Counted from the stretch's first letter, positions 1-10,983 are shown. The stretch is DNA of 64,000 bases from Agapetus fuscipes (GCA_951799405.1 OX637350.1:3333852-3397851), one strand, 5' to 3'. The notes: generated by a model from the letters alone, not told the origin. Numbers and translations: made by a program.

Positions 1-149
1 ATTCTTTTTTAAATTGGTGTAGCTTTTTGACTCAGAATTTTTCGTAGAAAAAAATTAACAAATATAACATTGTAAGACGTTGCTGTCTTGACCCATCCGG
101 TGCCTTATATATCGATGAATAGAACTATGAAAATTATATTAGGAGAATG

Positions 150-292
150 TTTATGGTTAACGCTGTTTTTGGGTGAATTAATGTAATTCAAGAGCCATTT
201 ACAAGCTTGGTGGTCGATGTAGAAAGCGCTGATTCTCAAGCAAGACCCAGTTGGTGTAAGGCTGGATGGACCTAAGGTGAACGGTCTTACAA
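150..292 (-). mobile_element. SINE-A fragment (3' half)
   Basis: The reverse complement matches the body and tail of SINE-A (compare 11405-11702): the 'GCTTGAGAATTGGCGC' block, the 'GACGACCAAGCTCG' block and the 'CAGCGCTCACC'-like tail. The tRNA-like head is absent. Confidence 0.7.
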
Positions 293-597
293 ATCTGCAT
301 TGTTTATCTTTCAATTTTAACAGTAAAATAGGGGTACTTTTTAATAAAGATATAATTTTACAGTGAAAGAGTTTATGAAACAAACAAACAAACATTATAG
401 TTTGTTGTATATAATTTGAAACAAAAAAAAAAACTAAGTAAAACATGAAAAATCTTGAATGAAATGATATTTTTAAATAAGATGTTTTTAAAAGCTTTTA
501 CAACAATCAGTTTCAGGGAGAAAAAACTTGCAGATAAAAAAAAGTTTCAGGAGTAAACGTTCCGAGAATAAAACAAGGGTTTGTTCTCGCTAAGGTA
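293..597. other. Unannotated AT-rich stretch
   Basis: I see no gene, repeat family or structure that I recognise here. Confidence 0.5.
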
Positions 598-1150
598 AAT
601 AAAATGAGAAGAAGTACCGAGTGAAAAGTTTTAATAGCTGGAAACGAATCGCGGGTAATATTTTACGGTTTAATGATAGAACGACACAAAGACAGAACGA
701 AGCAGTGACATAACGAGCCATGACAGAACAACACATGACAGAACATCACCATGACAAAATATCACAATAAAGTAATAAAATGAGACAAACTACCGAGTGA
801 AAAGTTTTAATAGATGGAAACGAATCGCGGGTAATATTTTACGGTTTAATGATAGAACGACACAGTGACAGAACGAAGCAGTGACATAACGAGACATGAT
901 AGAACAAAACATGACAGACCATCACCATGGCAAGACATCACGATGACAGAATTTCACAATAACGTAATAAAATGAGAAGTACCTACCGAGTGAACAGTTT
1001 TCATAGCTGGAAACGAATCACGGATAATATTTTACCATTTTCAAGGTGGAACAAAACAGTGAAAAAACGACACATGACAGAACATCACCATGACAAACCA
1101 TCACAGGAAAGTACATCACAATAACAAAATCATCAACTGACCAAACAGCA
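598..1150 (+). repeat. Tandem triplication of a foldback-element left junction
   Basis: Three units starting near 598, 775 and 966 (spacing about 177 and 191 bp). Each has ~60 bp of unique-looking DNA ending ATATTTTAC (changed to ATATTTTACC-like in the third), followed by the foldback left end (GGTTTAATGATAGAACG in the first two) and short ATGACA-type decamers. The third unit is more diverged. Confidence 0.75.
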
Positions 1151-1560
1151 CTTACCTAAAACAGAACATACAATAAACGGCACATGAAAAAACACTTCCA
1201 ACTTTTTTTAAATAGATTTGTGAAGAGGAACGAAATTCACCATCCTACTTTGCCTGCCAAGTCTTAATGCCAAAACAAAAGCTTATGTTCATGCAATGGC
1301 ATCTGTTCAAACAGGGTCGAAGTTATGTTCAAATGGGCCAGACGTGATTCGAACTAACGTTATTCTGTTCCAAATACGCTAGTAGAACATGCGACTTGAC
1401 TGCCTCGGCCATAACAACGACTTAATAATCAAAGTGATGTATTTACTGTGTTGTTTTGTGATTGTGATGTTTTGGCTTATGATGTTATGTCATGTGTCGT
1501 TCTGTCACGTGTCGTTATGTCATGTGTCGTTTTGTCGCTATGCCGTTCTATCCTGTCACC
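667..1560. mobile_element. Foldback-like element FB-1
   Basis: The ends are inverted: left 'GGTTTAATGATAGAACGACAC', right (reverse complement) 'GGTGACAGGATAGAACGGC'. The arms consist of degenerate ~10-12-bp repeats of the ATGACAAAACG / ATCACATGAC type. ATATTTTAC flanks both sides (658-666 and 1561-1569), a perfect 9-bp target duplication. No transposase ORF is present, so it is non-autonomous. A SINE-C copy lies inside and the left junction is triplicated. Confidence 0.7.
1204..1420 (-). mobile_element. SINE-C copy inside FB-1
   Basis: Read on the minus strand it starts with a tRNA-like head, with an A-box-like 'TGGCCGAGGCAG' and a B-box-like 'AGTTCGAATCACG'. It ends in the SINE-C tail next to a T-run on the plus strand. 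Other copies are at 20446, 37252 and 60908. Confidence 0.65.
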
Positions 1561-1569
1561 ATATTTTAC

Positions 1570-1950
1570 AGGGAGCGAGCGGACGCAGGTATGAAATAGT
1601 CGTTTGCGAGCTGAATAAACAATTTGTGTGGTTGTAGAGCATTTTGTTTATGGTTAGAAAGAGTTGCCAGATGGAGAAATTCCGCAGAAACTTGGATTAT
1701 TACGGAGAAAAAAACAAACAGGGATACGTCTTGCGGAAAGGCTGCGAGTAAATCTCTACGAAACTGATGGATCGTACTGACGGAGATAGTATACAGGTTA
1801 TTTAGGACAGCTGGCAAGTGTTAGATTGCTAAAAATTGGTCTAGGTGTTTATAATTTCATAACGAATTATCTAGGACGTTAATTTTTAAGTTGTCATGTT
1901 AAGGTTCATTCTAAATGTCTCCCACACTCTTGATTGTCCTCATAACATCA
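1570..1950. other. Unannotated stretch
   Basis: Short ORFs only, with no recognisable domain or repeat. Confidence 0.4.
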
Positions 1951-2180
1951 TATCGCCACCTTAGAGGTAAAACTAAATAAGTGCCGATTCACTGATTTGA
2001 GAAATCGTGGATAGAATATTTTAGTTGTATTATATCTTGATCATGACAAACTTCTAAATTACTGGATTTTCACACTTTTTAAGTATTTTCTCTCATAGAG
2101 AATATGTAGGTGCATTACTGAGAGAAACCCATGTTAGCTTCATATGTCACTTATTCAGTTTTACCTTTAAGGTATCGATA
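1951..2180. mobile_element. MITE-I copy 1
   Basis: Imperfect 33-bp terminal inverted repeats: left 1951-1983 begins TATCGCCACCTTAGAGG, and right 2148-2180 ends CCTTTAAGGTATCGATA. Diverged copies in the opposite orientation lie at 16574-17011 and 54487-54918. No coding capacity. Confidence 0.7.
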
Positions 2181-2359
2181 TAACCAATGAGGTCCGCACG
2201 TGAATTGGTATAGACAATATGGTATCATCACCCGGGTTGCTAGGGAAAAGGCATACAAATATTTTGTTATTACTCGTACAACTGGACTGTTGTCCTTAGC
2301 AACATATGACAGAAAAATGTTTCGACCTCATTACGTGCCTGAGGACCAAATCAAAATCA

Positions 2360-2690
2360 AATCAAATCGAATCTAAAAATTTTCTATAGCGCCTTTTCGT
2401 GACTAAAGTCACCTCAAAGGCGCTTCGTACGTAACAGATTGGGTTTTCTCCTAAGAGGCATGGTATGATCCTGGAAATAGGTGTGTCTTGAGGCTTCTTC
2501 TGAATCCCGCTTCCGTCGGGGACTCCCTCAGATACGCGATCAGCGCGTTTCAGGCCACCGGTGCCGCTGTGCAAAAAGCACGATCTCCAAAGACTGTCCT
2601 GATCGATCTTTTTGGGATCTGGAGGAGAGTCTTGCTTGAGTCTGATGATCGGAGAGTCTGCCCACAGTATTCCAATACCATGATAATTTA
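2360..2690 (-). pseudogene. CR1-like LINE, 3'-terminal fragment
   Basis: The minus strand resembles the C-terminal reverse-transcriptase tail of the LINE at 26228-27173. Shared blocks include the start 'TATAGCGCCTTTTC' and the segment corresponding to 'GATCTCCAAA' that encodes the GDRAFK-like motif. Heavily decayed and 5'-truncated. Confidence 0.55.
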
Positions 2691-3269
2691 AATAACATAA
2701 ATTAGATAAAACAACTAATCACAGAAAAAATAGTTTATAGTAATACATTTGATGGGCTCCTTAAACCCAGCTTATAACTGATACATACACTCTGGGATAT
2801 CAAACCATTAAAACTTTTGTACAAGAGAAGTATAAGATTGCAATGCAACTTCTTAAGAACAATTCGAGCACAGCTGTCCTGGTGTGACTGGACTGCAGGG
2901 GGTAAAAACGGACAACAAGAAACAATCACGTGGGGGTTGGCCGGGCAACGTAGGGAGGAATAGGAAGGGTAGTTTTCTCAAGTAGGGTGGAGAGGTGTAG
3001 CGTTTACTTGAGTTGTAAACTTAACTCGAGAAAGGGGGTGGAAATCGCAAGGCCGACTCCGCTTCCAGTAAAACAAGAGTTGATAGTTGCTGCTAACTCC
3101 TAGGCAAAGATCACAGCAACACACAAACTTACACAGCTGAGATGGAAGTCTGGAATATTGCATGAGTATGAGATATACGATATTTGACTAAGTTGTGCTT
3201 TAGATAACGTGATGTTGAGCTTTGCGAGATAAGTCAATATCTTACAAACATAAGAAAAGATGATCAAAC
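2691..3269. other. Unannotated stretch
   Basis: No recognisable gene or repeat; only short open frames. Confidence 0.4.
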
Positions 3270-3455
3270 TTTTTTTGAAGGAACCCTGTGCAAGAGACTC
3301 TCTAGATTCAAGAGACTCTAGGGTTCTATGACACTTCTTGTAATGTCGCAGAGGTGATGGTGATGTGGCAGTTGATGTCCTTATCAAGTTGCAGGGCCGT
3401 TAGCTGCGTAGTCCTGTGATGTGTGTTGCGTTGCTTTGTTTTGAGACACTGAACG
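3270..3455 (-). pseudogene. LINE-D 3' end fragment
   Basis: The minus strand reads ...ESLESRESLAQGSFKK, near-identical to the LINE-D ends at 45100, 49743 and 62256. The shared block includes 'GAGACTCCCTAGATT' and 'TTTTGAGACACTGA'. The longest copy (49743-50155) shows this is the C-terminus and 3' end of a jockey-like LINE. Confidence 0.6.
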
Positions 3456-3462
3456 AACACTA

Positions 3463-3637
3463 AACACTTACGATCTTAAGGCGACGGTAGAGCGATTCGT
3501 GCCCAAAAATAAGGTGTACTGTGCTTTTTTTTATATTTACGACGCTCTTTCGCAAGCGCTACCAAGCTCCGACATGGATTGATATCCAAAGTGTAAGGAA
3601 TTTAGAATAAAAGCGATTCTGACTAGAACAGTAACAA
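3463..3637. repeat. Dispersed repeat E, copy 1
   Basis: About 170 bp recurring at 20025-20190. Shared blocks are 'CTTAAGGCGACG', 'AAAATAAGGTGTA', 'TTCTTTCGC' and 'GATATCCAAAGTG'. Nature unknown. Confidence 0.6.
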
Positions 3638-4020
3638 ACCTTTGATTTGAATAAAAAGAGTACGCCTACATTATAAAGATCTCAAGGGGTTGATTCATAT
3701 CATGTACCTAATAAAGATACGAATACTATGTATTAGTTACTTGGTATCACAATGTGTAAAGCACCGATACATTGTCACCATTCAGAGGCCATAAACGCAG
3801 ACGGATATACATAAATACACAAAGTAAATAACAGTCGGAGATGTTGAAGCGTGTACGCAAAGGGTGCAAAAGTTACGAGGTGCTAGCTTGCACATCAGGT
3901 GTACAACTTCGCGTTTCAACTCTACCATTGCGTTTTACTAAAAGTGTATCAAAATTAAAACACTCACTAGGTGTTAGTTTAAGTTTGCGTACATTTGTAA
4001 GTTGCTATGGTTGAATTTAA

Positions 4021-4695
4021 GGTGACAGGGTAGAACGGCACAGTGACTAAACGATACGTGACATAACGACACGTGACATAACTACGTCAAAATATCACTG
4101 CTTTGACAATGTTTTTTCATGTTCCGTTTATGGTATGTGATGTTTTGTCAGTTGATGATTTGTCTTGTGATTTTCTGTCATTGTGATGTACTTTCCTGTG
4201 GTGTTTTGTCATGTGATGTACTGTCATTATGATGTTCTGTCATGTGTAGTTCTGCCATTGTGATGTTATGTAATGTATATATATACAAGGATAATTTATT
4301 TATAAGGTACACATAATAAAAGAGCGCCGTTTTTGTGTGTGTCACACCTCAAGGGCCCTCTCAAATCACGGATAAGATTTTTTGTAAAGATGCGTCTTTA
4401 GTGCTCCTTTAAAGACACCAACAGTTTCTGCCTTTCTCACATTAGGTGGTAGTCTGTTCCACTCCATTGGGCCCGCAAACCGGAAAGCACGGTCCCCAAA
4501 ATTAGTGCGTGTCTGACGTGACGGCTGGACTAAGTCAACCACCCCATATCCCGCAGATCTGAGAGTTTGGCGTCTCAAATCTACGTCTCAAAAATGTACG
4601 TCTCAAAAATGTTTGGCGTCTCAAAAATGTATCGTTCTGTAATGTGTCGTTATATCATGTGTCGTTTTGTCAATGTGCCGTTCTACCATGGACTC
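4021..4695. mobile_element. Foldback-like element FB-2
   Basis: Left end GGTGACAGGGTAGAACGGCA; right end, reverse-complemented, GAGTCCATGGTAGAACGGCA. The arms are short ATGACA/ACGACAC repeats. It is flanked by GAATTTAA at 4013-4020 and 4696-4703 (8 bp; 9 bp if one mismatch is allowed). The interior holds a LINE-L end (4290-4577) and a small run of 'ACGTCTCAAAAATGT' repeats (4570-4632). Confidence 0.7.
4290..4577 (-). pseudogene. LINE-L (CR1/L2-like) C-terminal and 3' UTR fragment
   Basis: The minus-strand ORF at 4366-4578 reads like the extreme C-terminus of CR1/L2-type LINE proteins, with FGDRAFRFAGPMEWNRLPP followed by FKGALKTHLYKKSYP and a stop. The following 3' UTR holds 'CCTTGAGGTGTGACACACAC', which is shared with SINE-A. 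Only the last ~70 codons remain, so it is a 5'-truncated retrocopy inside FB-2. Confidence 0.7.
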
Positions 4696-4727
4696 GAATT
4701 TAAACGTAAAGTTTTATTACTTGGCGT

Positions 4728-7056
4728 GGGAAGTCGCACAATCATTGACTACATCTGTGTGGATGAAAGACTGAGAGGAGCCGTAAGAGATAGCCGTGTC
4801 TATCGTGGGCCTGAAATAGGCAGTGACCACTATCTCTTATGCGCTAAAATAATGATTGGAGAAGTAAGAAAGAAGAAACGTAAGAAGAAAGTAAGAAAGC
4901 CAAGAATAAAAGTAGAAAGTCTGAGTGATGAAAATGTGAAAGTGAAGTATAAATCAGAAATACAAAAAAAGTTAAGTGTGAATGAACTTGAAAAGAATGT
5001 TAATGAAAAAGATATTGAAAGCATGTGGAAGTTTATGAAAGAAGGAATGATTGAATGTGCTCGAAAAGTATGTGGAGAAACGAAAGGTGGAAGATTGAAA
5101 GGGGATGCCTGGTGGAATGCTAAAGTAAAAGAGGCTGTGAAAGTGAAGAAGGAATGTTACAAAAAGTGGCTGAACGACAGGAATGATAGAAAGCTAGAAG
5201 ATGAATATAAGATAGCCAAGCAAATGGCGAAGAATGTAGTTTATGAAAGCAAAGCGAATGAACAGAGAAAGATTGATGAAAAAATGAACAGGAGTTTCAC
5301 CGACAGTAGGAAGGAATTCTGGAGATGGGTCGGTGCCAATAGGAATAAAGATTCTGCATTGACCACCCCAGGAATCAAAAGTGCTGTTGGTGAGATGGTA
5401 TGGGAGAAGGATGAAGTATGTAAGAGATGGAAAGAATATTTTGAAGGGATTTTTGGTCGGGGCGAAAGAATTTTGTTTAGAAAAATGACAGAAGAGAATG
5501 AATTTAGGATTTTGAAAGAAGAAATAAAAGTATCTATTGAATGTTTGAAGAATGGAAAGTCTGCTGGGTTTGATGGAATAAATGGTGAAATGTTGAAAGC
5601 AGGAGGTGAATGCGTGATAGATTGGATGTACGAATTATGTAAGCTTTGTGTGAATGCAGGAGTAGTACCGATGGATTGGAGGAAGGCAGTCATTGTTCCC
5701 ATTTACAAAGGTAAAGGGGACAAAAAAGACTGTCAGAACTTCAGACCAATCAGTCTACTCAGTATACCAGGAAAAGTCTTCTGTAAGGTGATTATAAAAA
5801 ATGTGATTCTGACTACTAGTGAAAGGATTTCCGATATACAGTCCGGCTTTATGGCCGGTAGAGGCTGTGTTGATCAGATTTTTACTCTACGACAACTTGT
5901 TGAAAAACAATTGTCGGTGAGGCGGAAGCTGTTCACGGCCTTTGTAGATCTGGAAAAGGCTTTTGACTCAGTAGACAGAGGTATGTTATGGGATGTTTTG
6001 AAAGCATACGGAGTGAATGGGGCTCTCCTAGGTGCGGTGCATGCAAACTATGAAAATAGTACAGCATGTGTTCGTATTGATGATGAGTATAGTGAATGGT
6101 TTGAAGTTTTTAAGGGTGTAAGGCAAGGATGTGTGATGAGCCCATGGCTATTTAACATAGTCATGGACAAGTGTGCTCGAGATGCTAGACTTGATGATTG
6201 TGGATTAATGATAGGAGAGAGCAAAGTGAGTGTTCTACTGTATGCGGATGATGCTGTTCTTGTATCGGACTCAGCAGTAGAATTGCAAACGATGCTCTCT
6301 AGATTGAACGAAGCTCTGCTAGGTAATTATTTGAAATTGAATGCAAGTAAGACGAAAGTTTTGATTTTTGAAAGAAATGAAGAAAATACGAACTACGAAT
6401 TTAGAATAAACGGAATGAATGTTGATGTGGTAAATGAGTTTGTATACTTGGGAAGTAAGTTTGAGAAAGATGGAAGAATGACAGGTGAACTTGAAAGAAG
6501 AGTAATGAAGGGCAGGTGTGTACTGGGTGCCACAGCTTGTATCGCCAAAAATCAAAACATTTCTAAAAATGCTCGATTGGCGGTACGCAGTGGCATACTT
6601 TTACCCACCTTGATGTATGGAAGCGAGGCCTGGACGGTGAATGAAAGTGAAATTAGTAAAGTCCATACTGTTGAAATGGACTTTCTAAGAAGTATGATTG
6701 GGAAAAAACGGAGTGACAGGGTGAGGAATGATTTTGTAAGAAAAGAATGTGGTGCAAAAGAAAGTGTGAAAGTGAAGATTAAAAGAAGTTTGTTAAGATG
6801 GTTTGGGCATATGGAGAGAATGAATGAGGAAAGACTGACGAAGAAAGTATATGTTGGTAGAATAGATGGATGTCGTGGTAGAGGAAGACCGAGAAAGGTA
6901 TGGATGGACCAAATATCCGAAATTGCGAATGAATGGAATATCCAAAGTCATAATAAAAGAAGAGCTTGTATGAAGAAGGTTATGACTCTGGAGGAAATGA
7001 AAGAAGTATGCAAGGATAGAAAGAAATGGCGGTTGATCTGTGATGTTGGCGGCTAG
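4728..7056 (+). CDS. RTE-A endonuclease/reverse transcriptase, N-terminally truncated
   Basis: The open frame here extends upstream to 4567, but its first ~53 codons come from FB-2 and MITE-F and lack an ATG at the frame start. Homologous protein begins at GSRTIIDYICVDERL, the last part of the apurinic-type endonuclease domain (GSDHYLL motif kept). It continues through a central basic region, the reverse transcriptase (FRPISLLSIPGK, AFVDLEKAFDSVDR, GVRQGCVMSPWLFNIVMDK and the catalytic YADDAVLV) and the RTE-type C-terminal region (YGSEAWTV, RWFGHMERM, GRGRPRKVW). The frame has no internal stop. About 225 residues present in copy 2 are missing, so the endonuclease must be inactive. In RTE elements this protein nicks target DNA and reverse-transcribes the element RNA in place. 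Certain as an RTE-like LINE; clade from motif reading only. Confidence 0.85.
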
Positions 7057-7169
7057 GGTTTGTTAAAGTGAATTTGGTTTTATGATTTAGTTTTTTATGT
7101 CCATGTATATATTGTTATTTTTATTCTTTGATTTTAAAAAATGTAATTTGTCATGTATGTTCCTTGACT

Positions 7170-7414
7170 TATAGGTTGTTATGCGGCTGACCACCCATAA
7201 TATAAAAATTGGTTCACTTTGCCAATGTCACCCCTGTTTCAGGGAAGGACGGCAAGAGTTGCAAGGCTTATGTTCATTTGAGATTGGGTTTTTATATTGT
7301 AGGTCCACATGCGGCATGTGTTAGCGCGAAATTATACATATCTGCTTGTGGGAATGCATTTAGTATAAATCTTAAATGATATATATCTTTGCAGCTTAGA
7401 TTAGATTAGATTAG
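7170..7414 (+). repeat. RTE-A 3' UTR segment equal to SINE-R
   Basis: It starts at TTCCTTGACTTATAGG, about 115 bp after the stop codon, and runs to the TTAGA-repeat tail. It matches the solo SINE-R copies along its full length, including the CCCTG-TTT-CAGGG and CACATGC-G-GCATGTG hairpins. Confidence 0.85.
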
Positions 7415-7586
7415 ACTTGGCGTACTGGAGTAGGGTTGCAGAAAATCCGACGAGGTAGGGCGCCTCGTACAGGTGAGAGGGTGAGACTAATGAGATCTCG
7501 CTTGCAAATTAATGAACGCTGTTTCCCTGATACATAAGAGTTTGTAGCAAGTCCCCTAGTAACTGTAATGCCTGCATTGTCTCAGT

Positions 7587-7969
7587 GGTTCCATGTAGAA
7601 CGGCACAGTGACAAAACAACGTATGACAGAACATCACATGCCACAACCTCACATGACAGAACATCACATGACAAAACAGAAAACACCAATGGCATCCCGA
7701 TTATCATTATAAGATAAAAGAAACGTAACTAAGCTGCACTAAGAGTTTATTCTAACTGCGTTATCCCCGAAGGAGTCGCATATGGCGTGTGGATGGTATG
7801 CTCTGTTTTAGGTATGTGATGTACTATCATGTGATGTTTTGTCCATATATTGTTTTGTATTGTGGTGTAATGTCATGTGATGTTCTGTCATGAGTTGTTT
7901 TGTCATGTGACGTTATGCCATGTGATGTTTTGTCATGTGACGTTATGTCATGTGTTGTTTTATCACAGT
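7587..7969. mobile_element. Foldback-like element FB-3, right end lost
   Basis: Left end GGTTCCATGTAGAACGGCAC followed by ATGACA/ATCACATG repeats; the opposite arm (7810-7960) carries the inverted TGTCATGTGATGTTTTG type. The right terminus is missing and SINE-R follows directly. A SINE-B fragment lies inside. Confidence 0.6.
7745..7800 (-). mobile_element. SINE-B fragment
   Basis: 'GCGTTATCCCCGAAGGAGTC' matches the 3' part of SINE-B (compare 36578-36773). Confidence 0.55.
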
Positions 7970-8217
7970 TTCCTTGACTTATAGGTTGGTATGAGGCTGA
8001 CCACCCATACTGTAAAAAATGGTTCACTTTGCCAATGTCACCCCTGTTTCAGGGAATGTCGGCAGGAGTTGCAGGGCTTATGTTCATTTGAGTTTGGATT
8101 TTATTTGTAAGTACACAATCAGCATTTGTAAGCGCGAACTACACGTGTTTGTTTGTGGGCATACATCTGAGAGCTTTAAATGAATATATCCTTGCAACTT
8201 AGATTATAGATTATAGA
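7970..8217 (+). mobile_element. SINE-R copy
   Basis: It begins at the canonical boundary TTCCTTGACTTATAGG and ends with CTTAGATTATAGATTATAG. It contains the CCCTG-TTT-CAGGG hairpin. No LINE ORF is attached. Confidence 0.8.
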
Positions 8218-9350
8218 CTTCCATCTTGTCACCAATTGTCTCAGTACTGCCGCTTGTAGTTTACTGTTATGTCTGTCAAGCGTAGAAAAATAGGGATGTT
8301 TTTTTTCTGTGGGATTATGTGTAAGACCGTTTAAAAGTCTGGAAAATATGCTTGAAGTTAACATAGATGGATGGGAATTAAGTACATTGATTGATTGTGG
8401 ACCGATGAAGCTTACTGAAAAATACATTTTAAACTTCGATGTTAGAAGAAATGTATAGCTAAAAACTTTATCAACTCAGCTAACTTCACGTTGCACTATC
8501 AAAAGCGACGTTTTACGCGATGGCAGCTATAGTTACTATTTTCATTACGTTTTTATGAAGCTGTTTCTTTATGTAAGAATACATCAAAATTGCCGAAAAC
8601 GTTTTCCAGCTTCATGAAGGTAAGACGTTTGATTTTTATGACCAGTTGTTTGTTTTAATGCTTTTGAAAGTCATTTTCATAATTTTTAATATTTGGGGGC
8701 AGGGCTATTTACGGTATCAGTTAACTCGAACTAAACTGCTTTAAAAACTAGTAAATATAGTTGAATATAAAAATACCGGACCTAAATGAGAAGTATATGT
8801 GGTTGTGTGCACACACTCATTGGCTGCACAAATGCTACTTGTTTCACTGTCTTCATAATGTTAATAAAATGTACATTTTTACGTGGGTGGAAACCTTTTC
8901 CGTACATAAAACAACCATGATAATATTTCAAGCTTGCCGAATTAAGGCAATAGATCTAAAGACCCCAAAAACGGGAGAGGAAAGAAGGGTGGTAGAATAC
9001 GAAATTTCCGTCGACGAAAAAAAAACACGCGGAATTCTACGACGTTCAATTTAGAACGTGTTTAATCTTAATATAACAAACCGACAACTCAAATAAACTG
9101 GGGTATTTTTTGCCTGCCAGCGTCGGGGTTAACAATTTTCGAAGAAACTTTTCCTGATTTAATTTGTTTGCAAAGGAAAACTTTTATATCGAAACACAGA
9201 AAGATCAAAGCTGAATATTAATTTTTGGCAACGTTCTAATATACATAATAAAAGGTGTTCGCGAGAAACAAAACTTTTAGCGAACCGGGGAAAGAATTTT
9301 CTGGAAGTTAGCACAAGAAGAACGAATCCCAAAAACAGAGAATATATTAC
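8218..9350. other. Unannotated AT-rich stretch
   Basis: A Harbinger-MITE-like end (AAAAATACCGGACCTAA, 8770-8786) is visible. The 97-codon open frame at 8761-9054 has no recognisable domain and I do not call it a gene. Nothing else is recognised. Confidence 0.4.
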
Positions 9351-9653
9351 CGGTACGTAGTCCAGTGGCAACACTTCGGACTCGTAAATGGAAGGTTGTG
9401 GATTCGGATTCCGGCGGAGCACAAAAATATACCATTTATATTTCGAATGTGCTCTTCGCTGAGTTGAAAAATTCATAAACCTTTACCAAAGACCGGTCAC
9501 TGAAAGGTCTATCCAACCTTACAACAACTGGGACTTGCTTGAGAATTGGCGCTTTCTACAGCGACGACCAAGCTCGCAGAGGGCTCTTGAGGTGTGATAC
9601 ACACAAAAATAGCGCTCACCAAATAAATAATCCTAATATTATTATTATTATTA
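9351..9653 (+). mobile_element. SINE-A, full length
   Basis: tRNA-like head with A box 'GTAGTCCAGTGGCAACAC' and B box 'GGATTCGGATTCC', then the SINE-A body. The 3' tail 'CTTGAGGTGTGATACACAC' is followed by (ATT)n. Confidence 0.8.
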
Positions 9654-9914
9654 AGAAAAGAGACTTTTTGACGAACAGGCGAATTATGAGGCTAGGCAAG
9701 GAGAGCTTTTTCACATAACAACGTCATCGACAAAAATAATGTTGTGACTGACGGGTTCTATTTGATAAAAACTTCGGCTAATTTATTTTGCACAATTTAT
9801 TTTAAGAAGCGGTTCGCATTAAGAGTTAACTCTACACCACGGTCGTTTGACTACTCATTAGCTCAACGGCTCAGTTACAAGTATTACGCTACAGACAGCT
9901 TTTTATGGAATGCG

Positions 9915-10093
9915 TAAGGATGGTTCTTGAAACATTGGGACCTGGAACATGCGAGATTTCGCCAGAATATTCGAGTAAATACTCACACGATATCGAACAA
10001 ATACAAGTACAATTATTTAAACACCTACATCTAGAGGCACAGGCACACTCACAAAAGTAAGTACACACAGACACAAAATCACTCATTCTTAAC
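9915..10093 (-). mobile_element. LTR-2-like fragment
   Basis: Shares the blocks 'ACATGCGAGA', 'CGCCAGAATATTCGAG' and 'CACCTACATCTAG' with 48747-49078 and ends CATTCTTAACA. The other end is not found. Confidence 0.4.
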
Positions 10094-10569
10094 AATAATA
10101 ATCAATTTATAGTAAATTCCTACTGAAATTCTTACTAATCCTTCAAGGCCGTACATAGATAAGGCATGCTAGACTCATTGATATTGCGGACCACATGATC
10201 AATTTTCTACTAAGTTAGGGATCGCAGAGACAAGCGTTAAAAACTTCCATCATATGAAAATTATCGACAGAATTTTTAGCCTTTATCTTAGCAACCCGGC
10301 CAGCTAGACTATAAAATGTGTGCCGACTCCGTTGAACCGGAAGGAGGGGGGAGGAAGGGGGAAAATGAAATTAATTTCATATTTAACTGAAAAAAACTTT
10401 ATCGATTTCCACATCAAAAACTGAAAGATGAAAAACGTATTTTTTTGTATTTTATGTTTTGATACATTTCTATACATTTATACCTTCAATCCACGTGAAA
10501 ACACATAATGAAGCATGTCCAGGAAGCAAACCCAAGAAAGGTTATATTACTTTCCTACCTCAAGCCTAA
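10094..10569. other. Unannotated stretch
   Basis: Contains a short G-rich tract near 10340; nothing recognised. Confidence 0.4.
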
Positions 10570-10715
10570 AACGTTGCGTTAACACTCGACCAAAGCGTTT
10601 ACCAAAAAAAACATGAAAACTAAAACAGCACTTTTAGTGAGCGAACTAGTTTCAATACATTTTTTTGTACAAAGCTACGATTTAGTTAAAACGAGAAGTT
10701 TTATACTTGGGGTAG
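10570..10715. mobile_element. MITE-F copy 2
   Basis: Palindromic layout: CAAAGCGTTTACCAAAAAA ... AAACTAAAACAGC ... TTTTTTTGTACAAAGCTACG, then the conserved end AGTTTTATACTTGGGGTA. Confidence 0.65.
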
Positions 10716-10850
10716 TTACACTCCACACATTAATACACAGAAAATCCTGAATCGAGTTTCGAATTCAGTTCCAGGGATCAATTTACTTTTCGAAGGAAAA
10801 AGAGTAAGAAAAGGCTTCCAAAGAAAAGGGGTTTTCACGCTATAAATTTT

Positions 10851-10983
10851 TACGTCTAAACTCAACCGCATCGTATTATCAAAAATGCATTAAAAATTAA
10901 ACGCTCACGAGATGTCGTTGTTTTAGATTCCTTACATTTTCTGGGAAACTCAGTTGAAACGTTTTTTTTTTAACTTGAGGTAC
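10851..10983. mobile_element. MITE-F copy 3
   Basis: Diverged copy: AACTCAACCGCATCGTATTA on the left and CAGTTGAAACG ... CTTGAGGTAC on the right. Confidence 0.5.

Larger units (their letters stand above)
3908..4720. mobile_element. MITE-F copy 1, split by FB-2
   Basis: The left part (3908-4020) has the MITE-F palindromic layout (AACTCTACCATTGCGTTTTAC ... GCTATGGTTGAATTTAA). The right part resumes at about 4704 with the conserved end ACGTAAAGTTTTA-TACTTGG. The foldback element FB-2 sits between them. A second insertion (RTE-A copy 1) lies in the last bases of this MITE. Confidence 0.65.
4728..7414 (+). mobile_element. RTE-A LINE copy 1, 5'-truncated
   Basis: A non-LTR retrotransposon copy running from within the endonuclease region to the 3' tail of TTAGA repeats (from about 7397). 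It is bounded by a perfect 9-bp target-site duplication, ACTTGGCGT, at 4719-4727 and 7415-7423. The target was the end of MITE-F copy 1. Sequence is very close to RTE-A copy 2 (24167-29225), which suggests recent activity. Confidence 0.85.

Noticed and set aside
4567..4727. N-terminal 53 residues of the long frame ending at 7056 as part of the LINE protein
   Set aside because: They start at a TTG codon and derive from FB-2 and MITE-F; the target duplication places the LINE start at 4728.
5241..5702. 153-codon minus-strand ORF inside RTE-A
   Set aside because: Antisense shadow of the LINE ORF caused by its A-rich codons; the same occurs at 25354-25749.
7590..7700. Short regularly spaced repeats as a CRISPR array
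   Set aside because: The units are degenerate 10-12-mers without unique spacers, form inverted arms, and the DNA is clearly eukaryotic.
7587..8217. FB-3 and the adjoining SINE-R as a single element
   Set aside because: SINE-R starts at its canonical boundary and FB-3 simply lacks its right end; the two are separate families elsewhere.
8761..9054. 97-codon ORF as a host gene
   Set aside because: It overlaps a MITE-like end, has ordinary AT-rich composition and no recognisable domain or splice context.
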